Shown: positions 27,825-36,467, counted from the first letter of the stretch. The stretch: 64,000 nt of DNA from Bartonella taylorii (GCF_023920105.1 NZ_CP083693.1:1071001-1135000); one strand, 5' to 3'. Program-made: numbers and translations. Notes: generated from the sequence alone by a model not told the origin.

Positions 27825-28148
27825 ATGATGAAAGCTGTCATCACTAAACCAATGTGTGTGGTTGGCGACAATAAAAGCACTGTTCGCTTTGAACCATCAA
27901 CACCCAATAATCCATTTGTTGAAATTTCTAATCAGGTCTACGCACGTCTCAAGCGCGCTAATGCTGCAAAACCTTTTGTTGACGTTAAAACAACAGCAAA
28001 ACCTGAAAAGGCAGTTAAACAAATTAAGCAGATAGAACAAGAAGTCGTACAAACATCATCTGAATCAGCAATAGAAGAAATTTCACTCGAACAGCCCAAA
28101 GCATCTAAAGTTTCTAAGCCATCAACACCTACCCCAAAAAAGGCTTAG
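27825..28148 (+). CDS. Small prophage protein upstream of minor tail Z
   Basis: 107 residues, start preceded by AAAGGAGCA. The first ~50 residues are compact (VVGDNKSTVRFEPSTPNNPF). The rest is a low-complexity Lys/Glu/Ser/Pro tail (KPSTPTPKKA). It lies 3 bp before the tail Z gene. The position suggests a head-tail joining or tail accessory protein. Function not recognised. Confidence 0.55.
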   Translation: MMKAVITKPMCVVGDNKSTVRFEPSTPNNPFVEISNQVYARLKRANAAKPFVDVKTTAKPEKAVKQIKQIEQEVVQTSSESAIEEISLEQPKASKVSKPSTPTPKKA

Positions 28149-28151
28149 AAG

Positions 28152-28736
28152 TTGAAGTTAATCATCCACCAAAAATGGTATCTTCAACAGGTGAAGGATA
28201 CCTTCACCAGTCTTCAAGCACCACGCCTTAATTGGGCTTTGCGTAATGCTGTAAACACCGCAGCAAAACAAGTCGAACGCTTTGCAGAAAAACAAATTGC
28301 CGATGTTACATCAGCCCAATCAAAGCGTGTCAAAAAAGGCGTTTATATTAAAGAAAAGGCTACAGCAACGTTTCTCGAGACAGATATCATTGGTTCTGGA
28401 ACACCGATACCTCTTAAATTTTTTCAAGCAAAAGAAACAAAACGCAGTGTAACTTACAAAATGTTTGGAAAAAAAGAAATCTTACCTCATGCTTTTATCA
28501 AAGGTGGGAGTTTTCCAAAGCGTGTTGAATTAAAAAAGCTGAATGGTAATGTCTTTCAAAGAGCGGATGGAGATCAATTCCCTATTGCAAAACAAGAAGG
28601 ACCCTCAATTGCTAGAGTGATGTCCAAGCCAGAAATTGCAAGTGCTATTATAAAAAAAGCCAATGAACGATTAATTGCCAACATACAGTACCAACTTGCT
28701 CGTCAAGAATATGCCGCCAATAAGAAAGCTAAATAA
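28152..28736 (+). CDS. Prophage minor tail protein Z-like
   Basis: 194 residues from a TTG start (LKLIIHQKWY), 3 bp after the preceding stop. It resembles the phage minor tail Z (gpZ) family: an N-terminal helical segment NWALRNAVNTAAKQVERFAE, then VKKGVYIKEKATATFLETDI. gpZ-type proteins act in head-tail joining of lambda-like phages. The terminase and gpW genes occur ~3 kb downstream, so module order is disturbed. Confidence 0.6.
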   Translation: MKLIIHQKWYLQQVKDTFTSLQAPRLNWALRNAVNTAAKQVERFAEKQIADVTSAQSKRVKKGVYIKEKATATFLETDIIGSGTPIPLKFFQAKETKRSVTYKMFGKKEILPHAFIKGGSFPKRVELKKLNGNVFQRADGDQFPIAKQEGPSIARVMSKPEIASAIIKKANERLIANIQYQLARQEYAANKKAK

Positions 28737-29090
28737 TGTTCTTAAGCTATGTCAACACACTACTCACTTTAATTGTAATTTTTAAAGCAAATTATCACTT
28801 GCACTTTGGTTTTTTTTAGAAAAAATACAATGAAATCAATGAAAAAGGTACTTCCCGGCGGGTTGGGTCTGTTGCGGGGCAGGCTAGCGCGAACTATCGC
28901 TAGCGACAGAATTTTCAAATTGACTGTACATTGTACACTTAACTAATTGATAAATAATGATTTCAATATGTACACTGTACAGTATATGAAACGTTTTCTT
29001 AGCAAGAAGTAATTTTTATTATTTGACAATTCTATAGTAATAGGTATCTTCGAATCGGGTACCTCAAAAACACCTTAAACCAACAGCGGA
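28737..29090. other. Non-coding region with a relic phage C-terminus and hairpin
   Basis: GC-rich patch at about 28848-28905 inside AT-rich DNA. One frame reads KGTSRRVGSVAGQASANYR then stop, which looks like the end of a deleted phage gene. An inverted repeat GCTAGCG/CGCTAGC (28883-28904) sits across that stop. Two operator-like dyads follow. Confidence 0.35.
28925..28981. promoter_or_regulatory. Pair of TGTACA-N-TGTACA operator-like sites
   Basis: TGTACATTGTACA (28925-28937) and TGTACACTGTACA (28969-28981), 44 bp apart start to start, about four helical turns. The arrangement suggests cooperative repressor binding ahead of the gene at 29091. The cognate regulator is not known. Confidence 0.5.
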
Positions 29091-29387
29091 TTGATTACCG
29101 AAATAATCAGTCTTCCGCACATTAAAGGCTTTGACTCATTCCGTTATTTTATTGAATGTGAAAAGAAACTAAAAAGCCAATCTGTTGATTATTGTGATGA
29201 TATACGTTTTGCTTTCCCAAAAGATTGGGATAAGTTGTCTCCAACTAAAAAGGCTGTTTACATTTATGGTCCACTCCATATGCATCTTGTTAAAGCCTTT
29301 ACGTTGGTAGAAGAGAGCAAACATTATAAAGCTTTAATTAAAGAAGCAAAACAAGTCTTAGAAAGATCTGTCGTAAAAGTTGCTTAA
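29091..29387 (+). CDS. Hypothetical prophage-region protein
   Basis: 98 residues from a TTG; the frame opens only 12 bp upstream, so the start may be missing or non-ATG. A compact soluble sequence (GFDSFRYFIECEKKLKSQSV, DWDKLSPTKKAVYIYG, then a helical C-terminus). No family recognised. It lies downstream of the paired TGTACA sites, which may control it. Confidence 0.4.
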   Translation: MITEIISLPHIKGFDSFRYFIECEKKLKSQSVDYCDDIRFAFPKDWDKLSPTKKAVYIYGPLHMHLVKAFTLVEESKHYKALIKEAKQVLERSVVKVA

Positions 29388-29433
29388 TTTAAAAACACAT
29401 CTTCCCTCCCCGTTCTCAAAATGGGGAGGTGGT

Positions 29434-29715
29434 TTAAAGATCAAGTTTTGAATGGGAGCCCAGGCGCACTAAAATCAATCGATCTTGACCAATCAAGCGA
29501 TAAATCAATACTAAGTCAGGTCGAATATGGCAATCTCGATAATTGCTCCAATTCCCAGTCAATGCATGGTCATGATATCGAGCTTCTAAAGGCTGGTCAT
29601 TTGCTAATGCTGCAATGATTTGGCGCAAATCAGTATCTAAAAGATGCCTATACCGTCCTTTCATTTCACGCTTGAAATCACGTTTGAAGATACTGGTACG
29701 TTCAATCGTCCGCAT
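29434..29715 (-). CDS. yafQ: YafQ-family mRNA interferase toxin
   Basis: I choose the ATG at 29713-29715 (MRTIERTSIFKRDFKREMKG), giving 93 residues, the usual YafQ length. RelE/YafQ-fold features are LANDQPLEARYHDHALTGNW, RDCHIRPDLVLIYRL and a C-terminal LVRLGSHSKL with the conserved His. YafQ cleaves mRNA on the ribosome. It overlaps the 3' end of the antitoxin gene by 14 bp, as is typical. Confidence 0.87.
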   Translation of the reverse strand: MRTIERTSIFKRDFKREMKGRYRHLLDTDLRQIIAALANDQPLEARYHDHALTGNWSNYRDCHIRPDLVLIYRLIGQDRLILVRLGSHSKLDL

Positions 29716-29965
29716 AGAGATCATCAAATAATTCGTCTACGGAATGAAACTTTTTTAAGTTACCTTCCTCTAGTTCTGCAAAAGCCGCTATAGTTTCCGC
29801 ATTAGGTTGAAACAAGAAGGACGGAATAGCTTTATCTTGTGCAATACGCGTCATCAACACTCTCACAACATCACTTACTGATAAACCTGAAGCTTGAATA
29901 ACTTGATTAGCGATATTTTGAATTTCTTCTGGTACACGCGCCTGAACCATACGACTAGCAGCCAT
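29702..29965 (-). CDS. dinJ: DinJ/RelB-family antitoxin
   Basis: 87 residues. The N-terminal ribbon-helix-helix domain (RMVQARVPEEIQNIANQVIQ, GLSVSDVVRVLMTRIA) binds operator DNA. The C-terminal part (LEEGNLKKFHSVDELFDDLY) wraps the YafQ toxin. It is first in the minus-strand operon. AT-rich inverted-repeat-like sequence upstream (about 29985-30030) may be its operator. Confidence 0.87.
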   Translation of the reverse strand: MAASRMVQARVPEEIQNIANQVIQASGLSVSDVVRVLMTRIAQDKAIPSFLFQPNAETIAAFAELEEGNLKKFHSVDELFDDLYADD

Positions 29966-30091
29966 AACGATCTCTCCTCTTGTAACTGTATTTCAATGTA
30001 ATGCAATTGAAGTACAATTTCAACTGTAAAGCATTATTTTTTAGAGTGGAAAGGTAGTTTTGTTTAGCAACCGCTTTCTTTTTTAAGACTT

Positions 30092-30300
30092 TCACCCACG
30101 TTTACGACGTTCTTTTGTTACATATTTAAAGAAGGAGGGTGGTAAAACATCTTTAGCTGGCTTTAGACGTGCAAGTTCTTCATCTGTCAATGATGGAGAA
30201 CCACGGCTTCCAAATCTTCTTTTGTGTAGCCACATCTTATTTTAAAGTTTTTTTTGAAAACCAATAATTCTCGTGTGACTTGGAGCGTATCCGTTTGCAT
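30092..30300 (-). pseudogene. BrnA-like antitoxin, frameshifted remnant
   Basis: Two overlapping short frames reconstruct a BrnA-type antitoxin. 30187-30300 gives a 37-residue piece with FKIRCGYTKEDLEAV before a stop. 30092-30235 gives SLTDEELARLKPAKDVLPPS and ends ERRKRG. BrnA proteins have LTDEEL-A-RP-EVLP at the N-terminus and a ribbon-helix-helix after; that second part is absent here. No brnT toxin is visible beside it. A dead toxin-antitoxin module. Confidence 0.5.
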
Positions 30301-30375
30301 ACCGGAATATACACCCGATTATACCGGATCGTCAATTATCTGTTACGTCTTAAAACTTCATGAGTGGAAAGATCA

Positions 30376-30672
30376 TTAAACCCTACATTCAAATTTATTG
30401 ATTTTGGCAAATTCGTCTGCTTTTTCAGTTTGTAATATACTAACGTCATAAGCAGCTTGCATGTTGAGCCAAAATTCAGCAGTAGTATCAAAAAAATAGG
30501 CTAATCTGAGAGCAGTATCGGGAGTCACTGGACTATTTTCAGCAACAATACGTTCTATTCTCGTGCGTGGAACATTTAATGCTTTTGCAAGGGCATAAGC
30601 AGAGAGAGCATATTCTTTTAAATATTCCTCTCTTAAAATTTCTCCGGGATGAATAGCAATATAATTTTTCAT
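30376..30672 (-). CDS. higA: HigA-type antitoxin (XRE helix-turn-helix)
   Basis: 98 residues. IHPGEILREEYLKEYALSAY and ALAKALNVPRTRIERIVAEN form the helix-turn-helix of the VapI/HigA family, and TALRLAYFFDTTAEFWLNMQ is the family hallmark. It lies 16 bp downstream of higB on the minus strand, the standard toxin-first order. It neutralises HigB and represses the operon. Confidence 0.88.
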   Translation of the reverse strand: MKNYIAIHPGEILREEYLKEYALSAYALAKALNVPRTRIERIVAENSPVTPDTALRLAYFFDTTAEFWLNMQAAYDVSILQTEKADEFAKINKFECRV

Positions 30673-30688
30673 CTCGACCTCCTACAGA

Positions 30689-30970
30689 TCAATGATAATC
30701 TACGATTTCAACTTCATAGGCGCCATTAGAGCGCCATTCAAAACAAATACGAAACTGGTCATTAATACGAATAGAATATTGACCTTTACGCTCTCCTTTC
30801 AATGCTTCTAAATGATTTCCTGGAGGACTGCGTAAATCCTTAAGGTCAACCGCTTTATCGAGCATAAACAATTTTCTTTGGGCTATACGTACTAGAGTTG
30901 TTGGAAAACCTTTAGGCGAATTACCTTCTAAAAGATCTTTACAACGCTTATCCGCAAAAGATTCAATCAC
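30689..30970 (-). CDS. higB: HigB-type mRNA interferase toxin
   Basis: The frame extends to 31129, but homology to HigB begins at VIESFADKRCKDLLEG, so I choose the GTG at 30968-30970 (93 residues), preceded by GAAGGTG. An ATG at 31001-31003 (MIHKRVNEG) is the alternative. RelE-fold features: LDKAVDLKDLRSPPGNHLEA, LKGERKGQYSIRINDQFRIC and EVEIVDYH at the C-terminus. HigB cleaves translated mRNA. Confidence 0.82.
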   Translation of the reverse strand: MIESFADKRCKDLLEGNSPKGFPTTLVRIAQRKLFMLDKAVDLKDLRSPPGNHLEALKGERKGQYSIRINDQFRICFEWRSNGAYEVEIVDYH

Positions 30971-31029
30971 CAAATCACCTTCATTCACTCTTTTATGTAT
31001 CATAGCATGATACCAATCTAAAGAAAAGG

Positions 31030-31647
31030 ATGAATGTTGAAAAATATTTAGTAAAAGAGATGGCAATGACCAAGAAACATCGTGAGGGTCTATCGGTTCG
31101 TGCGTTTGCAAAAAAGATGAGTGTTTCACCTAATGCGGTTGTTTCTCGGATAAAGACAGGTAAATTTGATGCGGCTCTTTTTGAAGATGGGTCTGTCAAT
31201 GAAGCGCTTGCAACAGCTATCTGGAATGAGAATCCAACAAAACGCCCTGCCTCACTTTTAGCGCCTGATGGAAAGGTGCGGACAAAGATCAAACAAGCCT
31301 CCACAGATGGAGCCAATGAATACAAGATAAAACTGGAGCGAATGCAAGTTGCGCTTGAAAGCGAAAAGATTGCCCTTGAACGATTGCGCGAAACCACTGT
31401 TGATCGAGAAGAAATGAAAAAGGCGGCACGTGAGTTTGGAAGAGCGCACCGTGATGCTATGTTGAATTTTCCGCATCGTTTTGGTGCGAGCATTGCTGCA
31501 CAAGTTGGATGTGATGCAGCCAGCCTTATTGGTGCTATTGATTATTACATGAGAACAGCTTTGCTTGAGGCGGTTAATATTCCAGTGCCTTTTCATGACC
31601 CTCATTCTCCAGAGTTAGAGCACTTGCAAGAAACGAATAATGGATGA
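31030..31647 (+). CDS. Phage terminase small subunit-like DNA packaging protein
   Basis: 205 residues; the ATG at 31060 (MAMTKKHREG) may be the real start. The N-terminal winged-helix/HTH (GLSVRAFAKKMSVSPNAVVS) is Nu1-like. A coiled-coil helix follows (KIKLERMQVALESEKIALER), then a C-terminal domain (DAMLNFPHRFGASIAAQVGC). It overlaps the large terminase by 8 bp. The small subunit recognises the packaging site and recruits the large subunit. Confidence 0.7.
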   Translation: MNVEKYLVKEMAMTKKHREGLSVRAFAKKMSVSPNAVVSRIKTGKFDAALFEDGSVNEALATAIWNENPTKRPASLLAPDGKVRTKIKQASTDGANEYKIKLERMQVALESEKIALERLRETTVDREEMKKAAREFGRAHRDAMLNFPHRFGASIAAQVGCDAASLIGAIDYYMRTALLEAVNIPVPFHDPHSPELEHLQETNNG

Positions 31648-33568
31648 CAATGCAGTCGAAGAATTTTTCGCCAATGCCAATGACGCACGACAACCAGACC
31701 CACCGTACACGGTTTCGCAATGGGCGGATAAAAATCGATACCTTAGTACTGTAGCAAGTGCTGAGCCTGGGCTTTGGAGAACAAAGCGTACCCCTTATTT
31801 GCGCGAAATCATGGATAACCTTTCCTCTTACGTGCCAATTGAAACAACAATTGTCATGAAAGGGGCGCAGATCGGCATGTCTGAAGCAGGATTGAACTTC
31901 TGCGGTTATGCTATTCATTACAGTCCGGGACCTGCCCTTTATGTGATGCCAACGGTTGAGACAGCGAAGAAATTGTCAAAGACGCGTCTTGACCCAATGA
32001 TTATGGCAAGCCCTGCTTTAAGCGAACGCATTGCCCCAGCACGGGCACGCGACAGCGGCAATACAATGTTTTCGAAAGAGTTTGATGGTGGGGCATTGAT
32101 GCTTACAGGAGCCAACAGTGCTGCCGGTTTGCGTTCCATGCCTATTCGTTATCTGATTTTGGATGAGGTTGATGCCTATCCTCTCAGTGTGGATAACGAA
32201 GGTGATCCGGTGATGATAGCGGAAAAGCGGACCTCAACCTTTGTGCAGAGAAAGATTTTTAAATTGTCCACGCCAACACACCGTGACACAAGCCGTATCG
32301 CCAAAGATTTCGTGCTAGGAGACCAGCGATATTACAATGTCCCTTGTGATGCGTGTGGTGTTCTACAGCCCATTGTTTGGTCACAAATCAAGTGGCCAAA
32401 AGGCGCCCCTGAAAAAGCTGTTTTTGTTTGTGCGCATTGTGGTCATGAACATGCTGAGCACAGAAAAACAGATCTCATGTGTGAAGAAAGAGGAGCATGT
32501 TGGCTACCAACCAGTGAGTCAAGCAGACCGAATTTGCGTTCTTACCATATTTCGGCACTCTATTCACCTTGGCTTACTTGGGGGGAATGCGCAAGAGAGT
32601 TTTTAGATGCCAAGGATGATCCGGCACTTTTGCAGCCTTTTATCAACACAGTGCTTGGAGAGCCATGGGAGGATAGAACCGGCGAAGTTGTTGACCCTGA
32701 TAGCCTCTATGCAAAACGTGAAGATTATCCCCTTGCACCAGAACAAGCCGTATTGTTGACAGCGGGTATTGATGTGCAAAATGACCGCTTAGAACTGGAA
32801 GTTGTGGGATGGGGACGCAGTGAAGAAAGCTGGCATATTGATTATCACATCATTCCTGGCGACCCCTCTTCTTTTGAAGTATGGGACCAATTGGATGAAT
32901 ATCTTACAAGACGCTGGCCGCATCCAGGCTATAAAGATGGTATTAGGATAACGGCGGCTTGTATTGATACCGGTGGTGGACACACACAAGCGGTTTATAA
33001 TTACGTGCGCCCGCGTGAGGGACGACGTATCTGGGGGATTAAGGGACAAGCGGGATGGCGTGCGGTATGGCCACGCCGCCCAAGCAGAAACAATAAGGGG
33101 CAGATTAATCTCTATATTGTTGGTGTTGACGCAGCAAAAGATATTATCACGGCACGGTTTAAAAAATCCGGTCCTGAAGCATCGGGTGCTGGTGCAACAC
33201 ACTTTCACAAAAACCTTGATCGAGAATATTTTGACCAGCTGACCGCTGAAAGAAAAGTCATCAAATATTTTAAAGGCTTCAAGCGCATTGAATGGCAAAA
33301 AAGCGAAAAAGCAAGAAATGAAGCCTTGGACTGTAGGGTTTATGCTTATGCTGCTTTACAAGGTCTGATTTCGGCAGGAATAAACCTTAATCGAGAAGTC
33401 GATATCTTAGAAGAGCGTTTGGAAAAACTTAAAATTGAGGGCTCTTTAGAGCAGCCAACACCAAGACATGCCCCCTCTCCTGCTCCAAGAAGATCTCAGA
33501 TAGCACAGCCTCAAAAGAAGCAATTCAGAACAATGATGAATCCTTATATGCAAGGGGATTGGAGGTAA
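31640..33568 (+). CDS. Phage terminase large subunit (GpA family)
   Basis: 642 residues, full length for lambda GpA-type terminases. It has the ATPase motif region (VMKGAQIGMSEAGLNFCGYA), Walker B (RYLILDEVDAYP), a Cys pair zinc-finger-like segment (CDACGVLQPIVW, CAHCGHEH) and the C-terminal nuclease domain (GIDVQNDRLELEVVGWGR, CIDTGGGHT). It packages phage DNA into the prohead. The reading frame is intact even though the surrounding prophage is broken. Confidence 0.9.
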   Translation: MDDNAVEEFFANANDARQPDPPYTVSQWADKNRYLSTVASAEPGLWRTKRTPYLREIMDNLSSYVPIETTIVMKGAQIGMSEAGLNFCGYAIHYSPGPALYVMPTVETAKKLSKTRLDPMIMASPALSERIAPARARDSGNTMFSKEFDGGALMLTGANSAAGLRSMPIRYLILDEVDAYPLSVDNEGDPVMIAEKRTSTFVQRKIFKLSTPTHRDTSRIAKDFVLGDQRYYNVPCDACGVLQPIVWSQIKWPKGAPEKAVFVCAHCGHEHAEHRKTDLMCEERGACWLPTSESSRPNLRSYHISALYSPWLTWGECAREFLDAKDDPALLQPFINTVLGEPWEDRTGEVVDPDSLYAKREDYPLAPEQAVLLTAGIDVQNDRLELEVVGWGRSEESWHIDYHIIPGDPSSFEVWDQLDEYLTRRWPHPGYKDGIRITAACIDTGGGHTQAVYNYVRPREGRRIWGIKGQAGWRAVWPRRPSRNNKGQINLYIVGVDAAKDIITARFKKSGPEASGAGATHFHKNLDREYFDQLTAERKVIKYFKGFKRIEWQKSEKARNEALDCRVYAYAALQGLISAGINLNREVDILEERLEKLKIEGSLEQPTPRHAPSPAPRRSQIAQPQKKQFRTMMNPYMQGDWR

Positions 33569-33571
33569 TTT

Positions 33572-33820
33572 GTGGATGAAACTTTAGAACCAATTAACAG
33601 CAAATTTTCGAGACTTGAAAGTTTAAAAAGGCGGCGTGAGCAAATTGAAGAGGCTCTTTATTCGGGAGCGCAATCGGTGCGCCATGGCGATAAGCAAGTA
33701 AGCAATCGTTCTGTTGAGGAACTTCGCAGAGCGCTTGAGATGCTGAACACACAAATAGCGGATCTTGAAGGACGCAAGCGTTCACGCGTTTTCTATTTTA
33801 ATATATCACGAGGCTATTAA
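33572..33820 (+). CDS. GpW-like phage head-tail joining protein
   Basis: 82 residues from a GTG start preceded by GGAGGTAA. A helical pair (SRLESLKRRREQIEEALYSG, NRSVEELRRALEMLNTQIAD) and a basic end (KRSRVFYFNISRGY) match the small GpW family found between terminase and portal in lambda-like phages. Its last base is the first base of the portal ATG. Confidence 0.75.
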   Translation: MDETLEPINSKFSRLESLKRRREQIEEALYSGAQSVRHGDKQVSNRSVEELRRALEMLNTQIADLEGRKRSRVFYFNISRGY

Positions 33821-34482
33821 TGGCTGGCTTTATCAATAAACTCACGGGCTTTTTTACAATTTCTCGTCAACACAATCCCCATTTTGAAGCGGCAAGCAAA
33901 AGCCGCCGTATGGGTGGTTTTGACCCCGCAAAAAAACATATTAATAAAGCCATTGAGGAATGCGGTGACACCATTGTCGCCCGTTCAAGATGGCTTTATG
34001 ACAATGAATCTCTTTATGGTTCTGCAACAGAAGAATGGGTCTCTGCGGCTGTAAGTGATGGGATTAAACCTTATCCTCGTATTGAAGGTTTTCAAGAAGA
34101 AAAGAAAAAGCTTTTAGACTTATGGTGGCAATGGGTTGATGAAGCGGACTATGATGAAGATGCCAATTTTTATGGTCTGCAAGCAACGATTGCCCGAGAG
34201 GTCTTTTTAACCGGCGAATGCTTTGTAAGACTACACTATGTCGACCTCTACGGGCGCTCTGGTGTGCCACTTCAGTTGCAAATTTATCCAACCGAAATGC
34301 TGGATTTGGCTTACAATGGACCTGCTGAGATTGAAGGCAATTACATTCGTATGGGAATTGAATTTAATGCCAGTGGTAAGCGCGTTGCTTATCATTTCTG
34401 GGAACATCACCCCTATGATGATGTCCCTGCAAATATGGCATTTGAGAGCCAAGAGCGCGTGCGTGTCAAAGGCTCAGCATAA
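33820..34482 (+). pseudogene. Phage portal protein (lambda family), C-terminally truncated
   Basis: 220 residues of an expected ~500. The N-terminus is normal: RSRWLYDNESLYGSATEEWV, AREVFLTGECFVRLHY, AYHFWEHHPYDDVP. After ESQERVRV the sequence switches at about 34471 to inverted DNA of a dam-like methylase gene and stops within four codons. The clamp and crown domains are lost, so no portal ring can form. The junction marks a rearrangement that flips the downstream tail module. Confidence 0.8.
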
Positions 34483-34610
34483 GTGCGATGGGGAATGCCT
34501 TCAATGATTTTGATAATGGTCTTCGCCAACTTGACTTTGCCACCAACATAAGCAGCAGCTGGTTCCGTAGGATCAACAGATTTTAATGTTTCTTTACAAA
34601 GTGTATCCAT
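34471..34610 (-). pseudogene. Dam-type DNA adenine methylase, N-terminal fragment
   Basis: On the minus strand from ATG 34610: MDTLCKETLKSVDPTEPAAA, then YVGGKVKLAKTIIKII and IPHRTYAEP, which is the AdoMet-binding start of D12-class adenine methylases (YxGGK, then YxEPF). It ends at TYAEP, exactly where portal DNA begins. About 85% of the enzyme is missing. It lies downstream of the tail gene D, as in many P2-like phages. Confidence 0.65.
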
Positions 34611-34730
34611 AATTTTTTAACACTCTTTCATCTATATTAGCCATCTTCTCATTGCTTTAAGTGATAAGAAGTGGCTGCGATGTTAAGTTATGTTGCATCG
34701 GACGGGTGTGTTCGCAAAACTATCCCCGTT

Positions 34731-34751
34731 GGCTGGGCAACCAGCCCAGCC
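34731..34751 (-). terminator. Strong hairpin after tail gene D
   Basis: Perfect 8-bp stem GGCTGGGC/GCCCAGCC with a 5-nt loop immediately after the gpD stop codon. No U-run follows directly, but TTTT occurs about 14 bp on. Likely ends or stabilises the tail transcript. Confidence 0.5.
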
Positions 34752-34752
34752 T

Positions 34753-35751
34753 CTATTCTTCGCTGTTTTCTTTTCCCTTGTTTGGAGCTTCGAGTGTAAT
34801 TTCTGTGGTGTATCCGCTTTGTTTCTCATAGCAGTGGGTGACAGTGGAAGCTTTCCATGGACCATTGATTTCGCCTCGAAACCCTTGCAATAAAAGAGGT
34901 TGATCCGCCATGATTTCTGGTCGCCCCGCAAGGGTCAAAGAACCACTGCCCACAGCACGACACAACCTATCCGACTCGGCAGCAGCAGCAGCTTGTGCTT
35001 CTTCTTTACAAGTGTAACAAGTCCGCAGACGGCGCACGGGACCGCTAAACCCTGTCTGATGTTTGACTTGGCATTGCTGCCCTTGTGAGCGATCAAAATA
35101 AAAAGCTTCAATGGTGCCATATTGCGTACGTGGCTCTAATGTGAATTCCCAGTTAGAACAGTCGTGCTTATGGATGTCGAGTGCTGGTAAATTGTCACCG
35201 CTTAAAAATAAAAACTTATTGTCTTTGATCAAAAAACGTGCCTGCATGCGGTCAGCAAGGCGGGTTAAAAAATCAACAGCTGATTGATCTGTACGAATCA
35301 CATAAGGCAAAGGTTGTTTGCTAAACTGGGGACTTACCTTTGCTTGATAGCCATGGCGTTTGGCGAGTGTCTCAACAATCTCCCCAACAGTTTTGTGATC
35401 AAAATGCTCACTCACCTGTTCTTTAAGCTCTTTACGCATCGAGGCGCTTTTGCCACAAAGGCGCAAAATCTCTCCATCACGGCTACCTGAACTTACAACC
35501 GACTCCACAACAAAACGCCCCATAAAAGCACTGATGCTGTTCTCATAGCCAAAGATCACCTGCAGAGCGTTACCCGTTTGTGGAACCTCTAAATCATTGC
35601 CACTATCATCAAACTCTGCTTCAAATGTATCGGCTTCATTACCGGCATGGTCCGTAATGGTTGCGGTTAAAAGACGTTGGTAAAAAACCTCATGAACAGG
35701 TTTGTCTCCCACCTTGACCACAATAAAAGGGTGTGCGCGCATTAATCCCAT
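34753..35751 (-). CDS. Phage late control protein D (contractile tail, GpD)
   Basis: 332 residues. MRAHPFIVVKVGDKPVHEVF starts the protein properly (three codons after the first Met). FDHKTVGEIVETLAKRHGYQ, then SAVDFLTRLADRMQARFLIK, are GpD/VgrG-like features. GpD is the baseplate hub protein of P2-like contractile tails, equivalent to the gp27 part of T4. Its start overlaps the stop of gpX by 10 bp. Appears intact. Confidence 0.85.
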   Translation of the reverse strand: MGLMRAHPFIVVKVGDKPVHEVFYQRLLTATITDHAGNEADTFEAEFDDSGNDLEVPQTGNALQVIFGYENSISAFMGRFVVESVVSSGSRDGEILRLCGKSASMRKELKEQVSEHFDHKTVGEIVETLAKRHGYQAKVSPQFSKQPLPYVIRTDQSAVDFLTRLADRMQARFLIKDNKFLFLSGDNLPALDIHKHDCSNWEFTLEPRTQYGTIEAFYFDRSQGQQCQVKHQTGFSGPVRRLRTCYTCKEEAQAAAAAESDRLCRAVGSGSLTLAGRPEIMADQPLLLQGFRGEINGPWKASTVTHCYEKQSGYTTEITLEAPNKGKENSEE

Positions 35752-35996
35752 AGCCGCTTCACCATGCTTTGGGGATTAACAAGAACAAATTCAGGCAGAA
35801 TAACCGTTAAGCCTCGCGGTAAAAACACACCATATTTGGCAATCTCTGGATTAGCTTCCAAGGTGGCTTCTAAATAGCCTTTTAGTGCCCCAACTTGGAT
35901 GCGGTCCCCTAACACAGCCATGGCATGGTGAAAGCAGATGAGATCGAGACTCATATCCTCTAACTCTACAACAACATGCTTTGCTGGTATCTTCAT
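35742..35996 (-). CDS. Phage tail protein X (GpX)
   Basis: 84 residues of GpX type (LysM-like): LDLICFHHAMAVLGDRIQVG, LEATLEANPEIAKYGVFLPR, GLTVILPEFV. GpX is a small P2-like tail protein that always accompanies GpD and GpU. Here it overlaps both neighbours by a few bases, so the operon is compact. Confidence 0.83.
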   Translation of the reverse strand: MKIPAKHVVVELEDMSLDLICFHHAMAVLGDRIQVGALKGYLEATLEANPEIAKYGVFLPRGLTVILPEFVLVNPQSMVKRLWD

Positions 35997-36454
35997 GGAG
36001 TTTGTCTCACTTGAGTTTGTCCCACTTGGTATTGTCCTTGTGGTTTTCCGCCACCAAAAAAGGGCAAAAGATTAATGGAATAGCGGATGCGTTGTGATTG
36101 ACCAGAGCGGCTGATATAGTCGTGGTCTTTATTGACACTGGTGATCACCACGGGGCCATGGAGAAGGACACTATAGGTCGTATCATTGATCCAACGAAGC
36201 ATCTGAACCGGCTTTGCCCTTCGAATGGTTTGAGTGATAGCGTCAATGGCTATACGATCACCAAATTCTTCTGGAAACAACACGCCATGAATAGTTTTTG
36301 CATCATTGCCATAGCCGGTAAATTGCAAACTGGGTGCCTTACCAAAACGCTCCATACAAACCCATGAGGCAGAAAACTCTTCTTCAAAGGATTGGAAATT
36401 CAGCCAGTCCACATAAAATTGATGCGGACCTAACATCATCAAAGGATCTCTCAT
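35993..36454 (-). CDS. Phage tail protein U (GpU)
   Basis: The open frame is longer, but I start at the ATG at 36452-36454 because GGGAGGGAG lies just upstream, giving 153 residues. MMLGPHQFYVDWLNFQSFEE and DRIAIDAITQTIRRAKPVQM are typical of P2-like GpU. It acts at tail completion. The order tape measure, U, X, D on the minus strand is the standard P2-like order. Confidence 0.83.
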   Translation of the reverse strand: MRDPLMMLGPHQFYVDWLNFQSFEEEFSASWVCMERFGKAPSLQFTGYGNDAKTIHGVLFPEEFGDRIAIDAITQTIRRAKPVQMLRWINDTTYSVLLHGPVVITSVNKDHDYISRSGQSQRIRYSINLLPFFGGGKPQGQYQVGQTQVRQTP

Positions 36455-36467
36455 AGGCTCCCTCCCC

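Noticed and set aside
28840..28950. Short ORF starting MKKVLPGGLG in the GC-rich patch
   Set aside because: The competing frame ends like a phage protein C-terminus, there is no ribosome site, and the frame runs on into the TGTACA dyad; I treat the patch as a relic.
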